From positions 4,791,501-4,855,500 of the forward strand of contig OX359248.1 in assembly GCA_947179485.1 (NCBI GenBank): 64,000 nt of DNA, read 5' to 3'. This document shows, piece after piece, positions 1-13,213 of the stretch. Numbering within the stretch: position 1 is the stretch's first letter; each line of letters begins with the position of its first letter. The notes below the pieces were generated by a model that searched no databases, had not been told where the DNA came from, and saw only the letters and a program-made list of their open reading frames with translations. Made by a program: the position numbers and the translations under genes. This DNA is from Allacma fusca (taxonomy: Eukaryota; Arthropoda; Collembola; Symphypleona; Sminthuridae).

Positions 1-1533
1 ACATATGTCTTTTGGGCCATGCCAACGTTGAAAAAATTTCACCACTGGGATTTTTGAGGGGAATAAAAAAAAAATAATAAGCTTGTAAAAAGAAAATAAA
101 TTCCAAAGTTTTATATTCCTAGGAAAGAATTATTAATGTTTGAAAGCATCAACGGGATATTCATACGTGCAAGTATTTTAATTTAAGGTGGAATTTCATC
201 CCAAGAGAGAATTTCGATCCCATCACTCATCCAACGTATCCACGTGTAATGACTTATTCCTTTTGGGACAAACTCGCTATTTGAAGTCGCTTTAAAAAGA
301 CAATCAAAAAACCTATATGCGGAGCCCCGATATGGAGAGACAGTCATGATGAGAGATGAGATGCAATAGAATGATTAACAGGAATTAAATGAGACTTCTA
401 GCTTGTTTTAATAAACAACTGGGGATACTTACGGGATGTTTTAATAACCTACTCAATCATGTTGGTATTAAGTAATAAGCCTTCGTCCGAGGAGCCTGAC
501 GATAACCGGCCACATGTGTGTTCATACAAGGCCCAACAATATGTGTTCCACCTCGCTGAGGCCCAGAGATGAATGTGTATATGGAAGAAAAAACTTGGGA
601 GTAACTGTATATGCAGGGATCCGTACAAATGCACCCAAACCTTAGATGCGATAATAACCCAAAGCCATATTTGAGCCTTCGTTATGCAATGGTGAGTAGT
701 CTGTAGTGTAACTTTTTGTTGAGCGAGCATGAGTTCATCATGGAAACGATGGAAGATAAAGCTAACACATGCCAGCCCTCATGTGCTCGTACCCCTATCA
801 AGTTATTTGCCATGAAACCAGAATAAAAACTCATAAAATCTCATAAAAGTCTTGACTAATTACATGAACGGGAAAGTAATTTTCTTTTTTCTTCTTCTTC
901 TATTTATTATTGTTCCTTTGCTCCACACTCACTGAGCATATAGGGGATGATAGAGCGAGCACATCTCTTCCACTACTGCACCCAGTATAGCCTATATACA
1001 GTACTATAGAGACACAACAGTAATCTTGGAGGAACGAAAAAAGAAACCACACGGAAACAACTCCATCATCACAAACATATCTACACATGCAAATGCTTCT
1101 CCTCGGCGTCACCCCAAGACTCAACTGACCTGACCACTGACCACCTTATCTCGAAGCTACTTGGCCCGTAAGAAAATATTTCTCTGGGAAATTGAGTGAA
1201 TAAAAAGAAAAACGGTAAAATAACAGTAGAGATGTCATTAAGGCTCATCATATCATCTGTCTCATTTCCATCCCCTCACTCACTCCATTCCAGCATTCAG
1301 ATTCTCCATAAACAAATATCATTGACAGCCCCATATCAATATTTATATTTTGTGCTCAGCCAGTCTCCACACATGTTACAAATATAAATACAGAGACATA
1401 TGTGTGTCACATTGTATGCCGCTAATAAATAACATAACAGTAAGATCCATTCCGCTGTGGTAATGTGCCAGTCATGAATTTTGAAGGTATCTGCAGAACT
1501 AATTTATAGATCCCATTTTGTTTCCAATCTTAC
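1..1533. other. PAN gene intron reaching the left edge
   Basis: Everything left of the GTAAGA donor at 1533 is most simply the start of the next PAN-gene intron. Minus-strand frames at 453-555 and 900-1124 were examined as continuation exons. They either fail phase or lack the expected cysteine pattern. No other gene is seen. Confidence 0.45.
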
Positions 1534-4500
1534 CTCATTGAGACAAGCAGCAAGGCAAGCTTCCTTGGTAGAAGTAAAGATGAGGGAGTTATCCAAGTTT
1601 CGGAGCATCTTGTTCGGCACTCGTTCAAAGGTCCACGGTCTAGAGCAGACTTTTTCTGTGAAATAAAACCAATACGAGGATTAATAAGGGTATCTTTTCA
1701 TAACCACCTGTATCAATGACACCGATCAAATTCTTAGCTCTATACATAATTTTTTTTTCGCTAATTACACGAACAACTATTATGTCAACTGAAGAGTTTG
1801 GCCCATTTAAATTATGGACACAATGAGTTTATAGATAAGGTATTATGACAGTGTACTCTCATTTGCTCTTGAATTTTTATTTGAAGGAAGTGTCGAATTT
1901 GCTTCTTAAACGGCAAAACTTAATTAACATAGTTATCAGGTAATAGTTCCCACAATGCAAGGGATTTTTTATAGGAATCTTGAAGAGTAATCGATTATCA
2001 GATCTGAAACACAATGAAATGTCATGCTCAGACGTTCCTGACGCATTGTAAAATGCTAATCGGAGAATCATGATCATGACTGAAGGATTATATGGCCAGG
2101 TGCAACTGTATGGTCTAAGACTGAGTATTTTTTCTTGAGGAAAAACAAACCATTCCGAAACAATAATTACAGTTGAGGCAATTCTATGGCTCAATGAATC
2201 TCTTTCAAAACACATTTACTTATTTTGCTCATTCGACTTTTTATATATATTACATACATATATGTAATGCTGATGTGTGCTAATGAACTATCTGTATACA
2301 AGTTTTATTGTTCACGAGTATTTGCACCATCGCATCGCTCCAAAAAAAAACTTGTCAACCCTATCCTCAAGTCAATCTCTGAAGCAGGATGAGTATCTTT
2401 TGTAAATCAGTAGCTAATAAATGTAATTAATCTTATTTGAATTACTGGTCCGTCCGGAAATCTCTTGTAAAAGCTCCTGTTTTCGTTTACTCATCCGTTA
2501 AGTCAATGATCATAGACAAAAGGAACGTGTATGAGATGCATGGAGCATATCCGTAATAAAACAATCGTTACTTTTAGCTCGTTGATAATTTATGACCGGG
2601 GATAGGATCTTTCTCACATTGCCGGTTGTCACGGGAAGAAGACAATGTCTTAATGTCAGTACGTGTTGGACTATATTTGTCTTATCATTGAGGGTGTCAC
2701 TTCCTACCCGGCTGCATTCTTCTCTTAATAAATAGTAGTGCATTGATGCAAACCCACACCTTCCAACTCCAAGTATGTCTCAAGAGCAGTTACATCCAAT
2801 AGCTATTATCTGCACCTCAAGTACAAGTTCATGATAACCCCCCTGACCCGAAGTGCAATAAAATTGCAGGGGAAACAAATAAAATCCATTTCATAATCTC
2901 CTCATCAAAATTGCAACTTCTCGGTTTTGACCGCTACTCCTAACTTTAACTAATAACAAGCCTTCCTCCGCGTTCTGGTTTATTACGTTGAGAATGCTCA
3001 ATTTTATTACTGAGCTCCAACTGCAAAAAGTTTAGTAACTGACTTCAAAACTAGTTTAGGAGAGTCATTTGATGGCAGGCACTACCAGCTACGCAGTAGG
3101 ACTGATTGATTGTCAAAGAAATCGTACTCAAATAATTTTTTCTAATAAATATTGTGAGGAGTATCTACTTTAAAGCAAAGGGAAATCATCATAATTTGTA
3201 GTTTGGTTCCCATAAAAATCATTGATGACAGGGCTCATTGTTTTACTTGACGTTTTAATGACAAGTTTTTTTAGGAGTCAGAGGAATCCCAAAGAACGTC
3301 CAGAGTGTATTTAACATGAGCTTTGAAGGGAGAACCGTAATGGGAATCGGCAACCAGTAAAATCCTATGGAAACTATACTATGAGCATGGATTGTACTTG
3401 TAAATAAATAGAAGAACTGGTAAAATAATTACAGACTAATAAATACTGTCCACTAGCTTCGTTCTTACTACCTCAGGATGGTTAACTGACAGGAAATAAA
3501 TTCTTGGAAACCCACAAATCCCCCATAATACAACCTCAGTTCTGGTATTTAATTAACGCTAAAATTTGTTACGATTTTCCACCCGTTGAACTGCTTTTTT
3601 TTAAGGTTACAAAACCATAAGTAATATAGTTTCTTAAGAACAATTCGGCCAGCAACATCCCCAGCTGTCATGAGCCTAAATAGATCTGTGCACATAATTA
3701 CATATGTAATAACCTATACTTACCCAGCGTATTTATTTACTACACTTTGAGGTAAGTATTATTAACACCGTTGACCTGACAGATTCGGGACAGAATGTAA
3801 CTACACACAGTCCGGCCCTTTTTACACAGGGTCTTCAATCACAGTCTTAATTCCTTCCTTATTTCGATCCACAATAAATTATCAATTCGTATTTGGAATG
3901 TGGAGCATCATTTCTGAAGAAATAACAAGGTTTTTGCTCAATGACTGTGACCAAATGTTAAAGACACTAAATAAGCTAAATCTTATAGAATTGTGTCGTA
4001 CAATTGGAATTTTCACGTAATTACCCAAAGTGGGATTCCTAATCCTTAGAAGTCTTTCAATGGGCAGACGCTCATACATACATATGTTCAACGTGAGAAT
4101 ATGCATGGTCTACTTCGGAGGTGTAACAGTGATTTCGTGATGGGACGCTCAATTTAATTTCAATTTTCCCCTTTCGTACTCCTCCTGTCCTCTTATACAG
4201 AAATGGTCTTCTCAGTAGGTGACTATTAGCCTGCCAAAAGGATTGAATAATTTCTAGGTGACATTGACAATGTCATCATTTCAAACTAGTGTAGTATTTA
4301 TGTGGTAGAGAATTTCACGGCTCTCATAATGGAGTGTATAAACCAGGATAGGAGATTTGGGGTTGTTACAGTTCTTCCTAAATCTATAGTCCTGCTCCAA
4401 TGATGCTGCCGGTGGTTCTAATGAAATCTTCAGGAGAAGCGTATTAGCTATGGGATTTTTGACACAATGCCAATACTGCATTTAGACGTCAAAATCTAAA

Positions 4501-7500
4501 CGGTTCAAGAGCAATCACGTCTGAGTTTGGTTTCAACTCAAATGAATTTTTTTCCTATAAAGTTTTCACCAAAACCGTTCCGAAGCTGGCAATAGTAGAT
4601 ACTTAGACTGCATTCTTACATCCTTGTTTACAAGGTGTCAATGTGTAGATATATGTAGGTATGGTGTACATTGCCGTAAACAAAGTTGTAAGTAGATACC
4701 TTTTGAAGCTACGTGCAACATTATGTAAAATACAATGCATGGTCATATGTACTCTTTGGAATAATTTCCTAATCCACGCTGATTGAACGAACCTAACAGC
4801 ATTTTATGGCCAGCGGATCAGCTACTTCGTATTATGGTTACACCTGTCGAAGACTGTAAGGTGCAAGGAAATTCCCAAGATTCCCATGTCATCGATGCTC
4901 CCAAAAGTACCTGGGATTACTATCAATGTAGGTTGCAAAAATACCATGGGTTTACCTCATTGATAAATACCATCCTCGAGTAACGCTTCTGCTGGCACAA
5001 TGGAACTTGTAGGATTTTCTTTCCGTATCTATTGTGTCAATATAGATCAAGATTTCCTTACTGTATTGTTATTTGGTTATATGCACATCTCCAAAGATAT
5101 CCTCCTTGCATTGGAGTAATCAACCCAGTTCGACTTGGCGTGATCGATCGTGCTCGAGAGCAAAGGTAATTGCGATATGCAAAGAGAACATGAAGATTCC
5201 CAGGAACTAAATTCCAAGTCAAGTTAGCCGCTATCGATAATGATAGTCTTGAGGGGAAAAAAATGCTCCACAAAGCTCATCTGAACTTTAGTGCATCAAA
5301 TAGCCTCTTATGCAATGATTGCATTCCTCCCATGCCTCTTGGATTTACAAATCACTTTATTCAACGAAACCAGGCATAATGGCACAATGGTCGGCATAAC
5401 TAAATTGGGATGTATGTACATAATTACATATGTATGAGTCGTCGGGATTTTTTTTTGTGTGTGTGCCGGCTCTTATTTTTTTTTAACGAAGGAACGCTCG
5501 TACAGAATCAGTTACCAACGTCCGCTCACATGCTAGGCTTGCATGCAGCTAACAATATAACTGGTTAGAGGACACTCTGCAGGAAGTTCCTTGGAGCATT
5601 GTTGAAATGACAGTAGGAACGTTACAAATGCTAGGAAAAACTGGGAGCCTACACACTTGAAAATCACCGTAGCCACGGGTTCTGTATAATTCAATTATTT
5701 GTAAACGAATTGGGTTTCCGTCCCGTCCATGCACGCGTCAAAGGATTCATTAGATATTAAACCCTGCAAAAAATTATGCATGATGTAAGGCACAGGATCC
5801 ATTACCATCCAACGGTTTTCATAGAATCCCTGATTGCTTTACTATTAACCAATATGAATGTAAATTATGGGAGGTGCAAGGGGAAAACGGCTGTAGTTCA
5901 GCTCCGGAATGCTGAATGTTGACTTGATAGTCGCAGTGACAAATGCTGATCAATTACATTTACGTTATTTTCCCTCCAGCCTGACGACATAACTTGAGAC
6001 ATTAATGGCCCAGCCAAAGTTTAGTTTTGTAAGGATGCATCATATTTGCATAAATCCCTGTCACTTGTCAACCTCACACGGCTCCCATGTACAGGTGCAT
6101 ATGTGAGGATGCAATGTCAACAAGTTTATCTGTAAGCTATGATATAATCGCACAGTCTGGGTTGACAGACAGCTAGGAGTAGAGATACATTACCAGATGG
6201 GTTGTGGTATAAGCTGTCTGCAGGAATTGCATAATGCCTTGTTTGAGGGTATGATACCAATCAAGAAGGAAAAAATTATGTAGTGGTAAAAAAAAATGTA
6301 GAAGTAAGTAACCTCGAAGTTATTTGAGGAGAGCACGAAAAATGAGAAAAGATATGAAATTACAGGATCAATGCTGTTCCTCCATTGTTCTATAAATATT
6401 TGATTTGAAAGATCACAGTATTTGATAAATTTCAGGTTTGTATTATACTCTCCCTAAATCTGAAGTTCAAGGGTAAAAAAAACAACTTTCAGAAAAGCTA
6501 CGGTATTTTTTTTTTTTTTTTTGCTGATTTATATAATGCCTGTGGTTGAGAAATAGTTTGACCGAATGATTTCATAGAACTCTGAAATATAGTTCAGGGA
6601 TTGCTTTTTTCTAGATATATTTACTTTGAGGAAAAGAAATTTCAAAACCAAGCCAGGTTTGGATAAATTTTGAAGACTGAGTTTACTATTACTTAATATT
6701 GTTGTTAATTCGTTCTGCCTTAGAAATAACGGACAGACTGACAGCACTGCGTTCAACAGCTCAATTCCCTTATCTGAATGTTGGGTTTCGGCTTGGCGCT
6801 GACATAAATTGGAGTCTAAATATGTGCGATATATAACTTGAAGCATTATGTTGTTGAATGGTGACGGTATGGAGCATCAAAGAGTCCCATCTTTATATTT
6901 ATAGCCATTAGCAGTCGTTTATTGAAGCTTGTGGCAATGGAACAGCAAGTGAGAACACGTCGTCGGAGCTTATCGTTGTTATAATCACAATTGTGTCTAA
7001 ATACTTGGTTGGACAAAATGTGTCGCCTGAAGGGCCGTGATTTACAGTTTAGACATTATTTATGCCATAAGGATGGAAGACTAAATACTTATGGCCTCAA
7101 AGGGAGACAATTACAAATATGTAGCGTGAAGAAGCTCATGCGGGAACGCATTCACATAATCTTATCCTCACTCGGGGGGTATATGTACCTATACGTCCTC
7201 ATACATGCAAAATGGACAGGTGGACAAAAGACTTACCAGATCGAATGTGAAGCTTGACCATGTAGTACATCGAGGCAGCCTTTTGTGGTACAGCACTGGG
7301 ATTGTGAGCTGAGGTGTCATTCTGTAGAAGACACAACGTTTCCTGCATCGGAGCTAACGGATTCACCACAAAGCTGTGAGGAGTAACACCAAACAAAAAC
7401 ATTTGTCATTTTCATGAACATTACACTTTTATTCTGCCAGTAAAATGTAAACTCAAAGTATTAGTAACACTTCGAATCGCATCTTCCCCCCATATCTCAG

Positions 7501-10500
7501 TCCTGTCAGTCAAACGCAAATTCCATGTTTTGTTTGAGAGCTGAGGCAGGAGTATTGAGGAGTATGTATTTCTCCATCTCAAAATACGCACTTTTTCCTA
7601 AATAGTTCTCTAAAATCTAGGCTTGCGGCTAGCCTTTAATTATTACATTTCCAGTTACGCACTTGTCCTCTCAAGTCCTACAGTCAATTCCGTGATCAGA
7701 ATTTACAAAGTTGCGTGTAAAAACCTTGACATTGATTTATTGTTCTTCCGTGGATCTCAATCCAAATAGTAGAAAGACTTTACCCAACGGAAACCTAATA
7801 ATGGAGTCTTGTTCATCCCCTAGCATGCTTACAATAGTAGTAGAATACGAGACTTATGTATAATCTCAGTATTCACAGAATAATTGACAAGATTTCAAGG
7901 GGTTGACAAATTGTAAGGAGAAAAAAAAGAAGGAACGAGACACTTTTGTATTCTCATCCCCACTGAAACAAGATGTGTCCTAGGATGTAGCAGGAGTAGA
8001 CAAGAAAAAGGGATAGTAATGAATTCTTTGAATTAAATTGTATAAATCCGACTAAAATCACATCTCATTCAATTCCTCTCCACATATTATTCCACCAATG
8101 CTCCCCCCTGAGTTTGACTCAAATGAGAGGAGACTTGCTAGAGTCACGTTCTAAACGTACGAGGGAATGAACGGTTACAGGGATTCAATTTGTGCAACTG
8201 GTGGTACAAAATTACATCGATACAATTAAAAGTACCTGCTCACAGAGACATACACAAGCTTTGTTAATCAAATCCACGTAGGAGGCTCGTCGCTCTAGGT
8301 ACAGCAATTCAAGAACAAAAACCATGAAATTAAATAGAAACAATTCGGAGCTTAAAGTGCTTCACAGAAAATGAGCACACATTCAGGAGGAATGGAAAGC
8401 TTTTCACAAACTCATCAAATACAAACTCATAATAAAACCAAACTACCGTATGTACTTTGAAATCAGGCTAGTCCAAAGGATCATCTGTTGTTGTTGTGTG
8501 TTTGAGTGTGTGTGCAAGTTATTAAAATAATTTTAATTAAGTCATTTTTCAAGAAAAAATCCACAGCGAAGGATATTGGATGTAATAATTAAAAATTTGG
8601 ATCACATGAGATCCAGAACCATGCAAAAATTACGGTACACCTAAACTTGAGGGATAATAACTTCCTGAAAAATAAGTAAAGCAGTAGTAGGGACGATAAT
8701 ACACACAATTGCTGTGGGCAAGATCTACAGCGGAGTTACCAAGCAAAAACCATGAGTAGCTTATTTTAATTAATGGTTGAACGGGTAAGTATGGCAAGTA
8801 GGAAACATAATTGTCATCATCGCTATTTACTATGAACAACCTGATGACGAAGTACCTTAAGAGATACATCATGTAAGGCCTGCCATGTCACTACTCACGA
8901 GAACTACGGCCAATTTAAAGATGATACAACACCTTATGAGAAGGCACAAGTAATTGCACAGTGCTAAGTCTGACTGTAAGAGCCCTAAGACTGTAAGAAC
9001 TTATGGAGGGGCTGCTGCTAGAAATGAGTCATTAAATGGGTATCAGTGTAACAGTTCTTACTTAAGCCCCATCTGCATATGTCCCTATAGAGCCTCTTAC
9101 CACCATCCCTCTCTCCAAATTAAAAGGATTGACAATCGTCATGGTAAGGCGCTCCAGAAATGTATTCCACATTGCAAGGTTACCCAAGCAAGAATTGCAA
9201 ACTAGAGTGTTAATGGGTACGAATCCTCCACACTTACCTCATATCTCGACAGTTATTAGCGGAGAGGGAAAAGTCAGGTAACAAAAATAATCAGCCTATC
9301 TTTATGTCCGAGTTATACTCATTTATTTGTCCTTCAATAACATGTTCCGTAGTAACTGACTACCACCTAACATTTTTATGGATTCCGCACTTCAGTACGT
9401 GTAGCTATGTATGCACGTTGGGAGTAAAACTTGAGAATAGATTTCAAATCTTGATTATACTCCTTGATGTGGATGAGAACTGGATTCCTGACAGGAACTA
9501 ACTTGTACGAAGCTAAACTATGTCGTAAATTGTACTGTTTGCAAAGTGAATTTTACAACACGAAAATTTAATGAAATGACCACAATTATGTCACTTGGAA
9601 ACATCCTCATGACACATGACCCCATGGTCAGCAATAGCAATGGTATAAAATATGATGACGGGAAAACATACATACAATGTGTGTCCAATCTATCAGCACT
9701 CCGAGGCAAAATTTGCACCATAAACACACTGAGATGGACTATGGACTTCATTATATTCACAGCCATATGGCTTTTTCCCGAGGTCTCTTTCATTGGGTTT
9801 CAAATCTAATGCCTGTGGTTGCACCTGTTACACACATGAAAGCATATGACTGTTTTTTTTAAAAAAAAACAATCACTGTTATTTCCTATTGACACTTGGT
9901 GGTTGGAATCCAGCTATATCCTTTTTTCTGTGTTTGTAGTGCTAACTTGGCAAGTATTTTTTTTTGTTTACAACTACTATGGACTTATGCACCGTATTGG
10001 GATTACGCAGAAAATTTTCCTCGTCTACAGGTACTTACTCATTCAGGACGGTCAGACTTTTGAAGGGAACCCTTCTCTAACTGATGTCCATGGAAATACA
10101 AAATTCTTGTGAAAGATTTAAAATTGGAAACCCCTCAATTTGAAATATTCTTTTAATGTATGCTGTTTAACTGTTCTTTGAAAAAATCTCCTGTCTAAGA
10201 GACACACGGAATTTGAGATACGTTGCAATATAAAATGTATGATTGCATCCCTGGAATAAATACACCCAAGACATCATCTCTCCTCGTGAGAAAGCTAACT
10301 TGCTAAGTAACTGCGTCATGCACACTTGGAAGAGCTAAACGTAAGCATTTATCCCTCCGCTAATTGCTACCATTATATCTAATGACTATAACATTTCTGG
10401 GATGATTCACTGAGCTTTTGTAAAAAAAAAGGATTTGCTATTTTTACTGTTTTTAGGGAAATTAATGCTAATAGATATACTTATTATGCAATGGTTGAGA

Positions 10501-10690
10501 AAATTGTGGAGGAGTTACTTCTGTGTACTCGGATCGTAATAAGATTCTATCATTGTTTCATGGGTTTTTGGTATGAATGCTCAAACATTATTGTGAAATC
10601 ACGTTGGACACGTAATTTCACGAGTCTCCCATGTTTGGCTGAATTATTTAAAAAGAACGTGCAGGGAGGAAGCATATCTCTGGTGTGGAT

Positions 10691-10728
<38 letters not shown>

Positions 10729-12118
10729 GGACTGCCTTATCATAGACAAAAGATAATGAGATCAGATGCGATTAGACTTGGGACTAATAGTTAATAAGGA
10801 CATATCCCTTGGTTATACAGTCGGGAGTGTATGGTTTCCCGGAGCTGAGGTCACTTACCTAAATGCAGCCGCAGCACACTCCGGCTCCTGTCGACACCAT
10901 CCTTGACACTCGTGCAGGGACAGATTCCTTATGGAGTAGTACGTGTTTCCTCTGTAGTCCAGATCCGTAAGTTTCTCAAAACCAGTCAGGCCTGTGAAAA
11001 GCCAACGTTGGAGGAATTATACCTTTATACTTTTAATGGGAATTATCATTGTCTCTCTCTCTCCTATGGATGTATGTATGTATGTACATATTTAAATGTG
11101 TGAGTCGTACGGTTTGTGGGTACGATGGAGAAATATAATATGTTCTTTGACTCTGTAATAATTCAACTATGATCGACCTCACGCAGGGTGATGACAATAG
11201 AACTCACAACAGTAATAATTAACAACGAATGTCCGGCTACAGTCGGACACTACTCAAGGGACAACTTTTAATAACTACGAAACTACAGGGGTAACAACTG
11301 CGTTGCCACTGAGGTAGATAACTGTATACATACGTCTAACTAACTAACAATGAGTAAATAAGCAAACGGGAGTCAAATAAATAATTTACAATAATTAAAA
11401 TCAAGGGTTCGTTCAAACTAGTGCAAGTCATGTGATTGAGAAACAAACCTACTTTTAAGGGCAAGAGTTTTCCCAACTTTCAAGGCTGTGATTAGGAAGG
11501 GTTTACAACAACGGGAGGATTTGTGATACGATGCCCGAGTGAAAGACCAATGCATCAATCATACAAAAAATACAATATTATAATAATGTTAGTTTTTTTT
11601 ACTTAAGCCAACGCATTGATTCCTAAACTAGTATCTAGTTATAAAATAATTATTACGGAATAGTAAATTGTTAATGTTATTATTTCTAATAGGATATAAA
11701 TTACTTCGGCTTCTGTTCAAACTTTGACAAAAAGGTTCATTGCTAGAAGAAATTATTCGTGTTTTCTTTTATCTACGTGAACTTTTAGTAATATACTACA
11801 GACAATTAGCTGGTTTGAATTGAAACACTAAAAACAAGTGAGTGCCTATGAGGCAGACGCATATCTATACATATATTGTTACTTAAGAGTCCTTGTAGTT
11901 GTCGCATTTAGATAGTTTAGTTAGTATGCATCTGGTGGATCTTTACATAATGTGGAATGTTGTAAAGTTAGAAGTGTTTTGCTGTGTGTGTCCAGCCTCT
12001 GGCACCCACGGCTATAAACTATCATGAGAATTATTTGAGTCAACTTACCGTGTACTGAGACGAATTGTCCTAATGTAAATGACAAAAGGGCCAAGTTCAA
12101 TAATCCCCTTCGCAGCAT
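1534..12118 (-). CDS. Secreted PAN/apple-domain protein, 5' four coding exons (partial, runs off left edge)
   Basis: Four minus-strand exons join in phase: 12118-12049, 10991-10859, 7373-7237 and 1655-1534, giving 154 codons. Every donor is GTAAGT or GTAAGA and every acceptor is a pyrimidine-rich CAG. The ATG at 12118 lies directly after the acceptor of a probable 5' UTR intron. Residues 1-24 are a signal peptide with a leucine-rich core. Residues 27-113 form a PAN/apple module with Cys52, Cys56, Cys62 and Cys82. A second module starts at Cys117 with the family signature CSRPWTFERVPNKM, followed by CLAAC (147-151). This pattern matches, from memory, insect extracellular PAN proteins, some of which also carry a ZP domain and act in apical matrix or cuticle. 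No ZP domain is inside this window. The last donor (phase 0, after ACLNE) has no convincing partner exon to the left, so the rest lies beyond base 1. The family call is firm; the exact orthologue is not. Confidence 0.85.
1656..7236 (-). other. PAN gene intron between third and fourth coding exons
   Basis: This 5.6-kb stretch is bounded by a phase-1 GTAAGTC donor and a TTTCACAG acceptor. It holds AT-rich sequence, a poly-T run near 6506-6522 and two ACATATGTA palindromes (3700, 5426). Short open frames at 4783-4983 (plus) and 5058-5273 (minus) are present but have no recognisable domain. I see no gene here. Confidence 0.6.
7374..10858 (-). other. PAN gene intron between second and third coding exons
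   Basis: This 3.5-kb intron runs from a GTAAGT donor (after phase 2) to a CTCCTCACAG acceptor. It contains AT-rich sequence, a TC microsatellite at 10691-10728 and several short open frames without a recognisable product. A run of 65-91-codon plus-strand frames at 9304-10112 shows no domain and no clear splice pattern. Confidence 0.6.
10691..10728. repeat. (TC)n microsatellite
   Basis: Nearly pure TC dinucleotide run with one TTT interruption, inside a PAN-gene intron. Confidence 0.95.
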
Positions 12119-12333
12119 CTGTAACAAGAACAAGAGGGATACAAGATTAATTTCTATGTCCTCATGATGTATGGATGTGTTGTCGTGGTTCTGGGGAAAC
12201 GGTGAGTTGCATTATTATCCCCGTTGCACATTTACTCATGTATTTACACCTCCTATGTATATAGTGGCTCATACTTTATTTTACCATACTACTCTGTTTA
12301 TATGCGTCGTCGTCTTGAGGGAATGAAACTTAC

Positions 12334-12420
12334 CTCGATTTCTTACCCTGCATTCCACAATTATCATAATTTATGCTACTATTTCATGTCGGTGATTTAG
12401 AAAAATCAGGCAGCAGAGCA
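12334..12420 (-). other. Probable non-coding 5' UTR exon of the PAN gene (only its 3' end defined)
   Basis: On the minus strand ATCGAG is followed by GTAAGTTTC, a good donor at 12333. The next acceptor (TTGTTCTTGTTACAG) ends just before the PAN start codon at 12118, giving a 215-bp leader intron. The 5' end of the exon is not visible, so the right boundary given here is arbitrary. It could be a chance donor; transcript data would settle it. Confidence 0.3.
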
Positions 12421-13190
12421 CTGTCTTTCATTGTCGATTCATAGAACTTAATTCAGAATTCACAGCCTTCGTAATGTATGGAACCAGGTGTAGGGGAATT
12501 TTTACTGTAATGCATCCTCCTACATTTAATACTGGTTTGTTGACTGAACTCCAACACTACAGATCTACTTCTTTCATTACTATTGGGAATGCACCCTAAA
12601 TCTATAGATGCAGGAGTGGTTCATCCCCCAGCCTTTGATGAAACTTTGTCATTTGTACTATCTCCCTAAAATAAAGAAGGGAAAATTTCCCCACTACTCC
12701 CATGAATCTAATGAAAAGGCGGCAGGTAAATACGCAAGTATAGCGGTGATTTATCAGATGAGTTACCAACTTTCCTACATTCCAGAAATTTTGCAAGGGT
12801 ACAATTACTGAAGTCACAATTTTTGCTAATTTGAATTTCCTTGATTCACGAACTCATCAGGTAGCTGTTTCCCTATTGTGAACTGCATCTACTATATCTA
12901 CAATAAAATCCTGCACAACGAGACTTGTTCAGGTCTCGCAGTAAATTAGTCTGTACATTGAACACATGGCGGCATATGAGATCAATCAGAATAAGTATAG
13001 GATTTCCTTATGAATGGAAACTTTGAATTTCATACGGATCCCAATGAGTAATGAAAAAGTTTTGATTTTGTAAATTAATACGATTCCCAAGTTACATATG
13101 TAATACATTCCATTGGAGCATGAGTCCATAGGTTATGGACCTAGTACATAATTAGTAATTTGTTTTCACTCAAGAATTCCGTCAAATTAT

Positions 13191-13213
13191 GAGAGAGAGA
13201 GAGAGAGAGAGAG
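13191..13213. repeat. (GA)n microsatellite
   Basis: Uninterrupted GA dinucleotide run of 23 bp in otherwise AT-rich non-coding sequence. Confidence 0.95.

Noticed and set aside
453..555. Minus-strand piece with acceptor GGGCCTCAG, open frame with YCWALYEHTCGRL, considered as the next PAN exon
   Set aside because: The preceding exon ends in phase 0, and in that phase this piece reads a different frame that hits TGA. The attractive frame needs phase 1. It also lacks the cysteine pattern expected after ACLNE.
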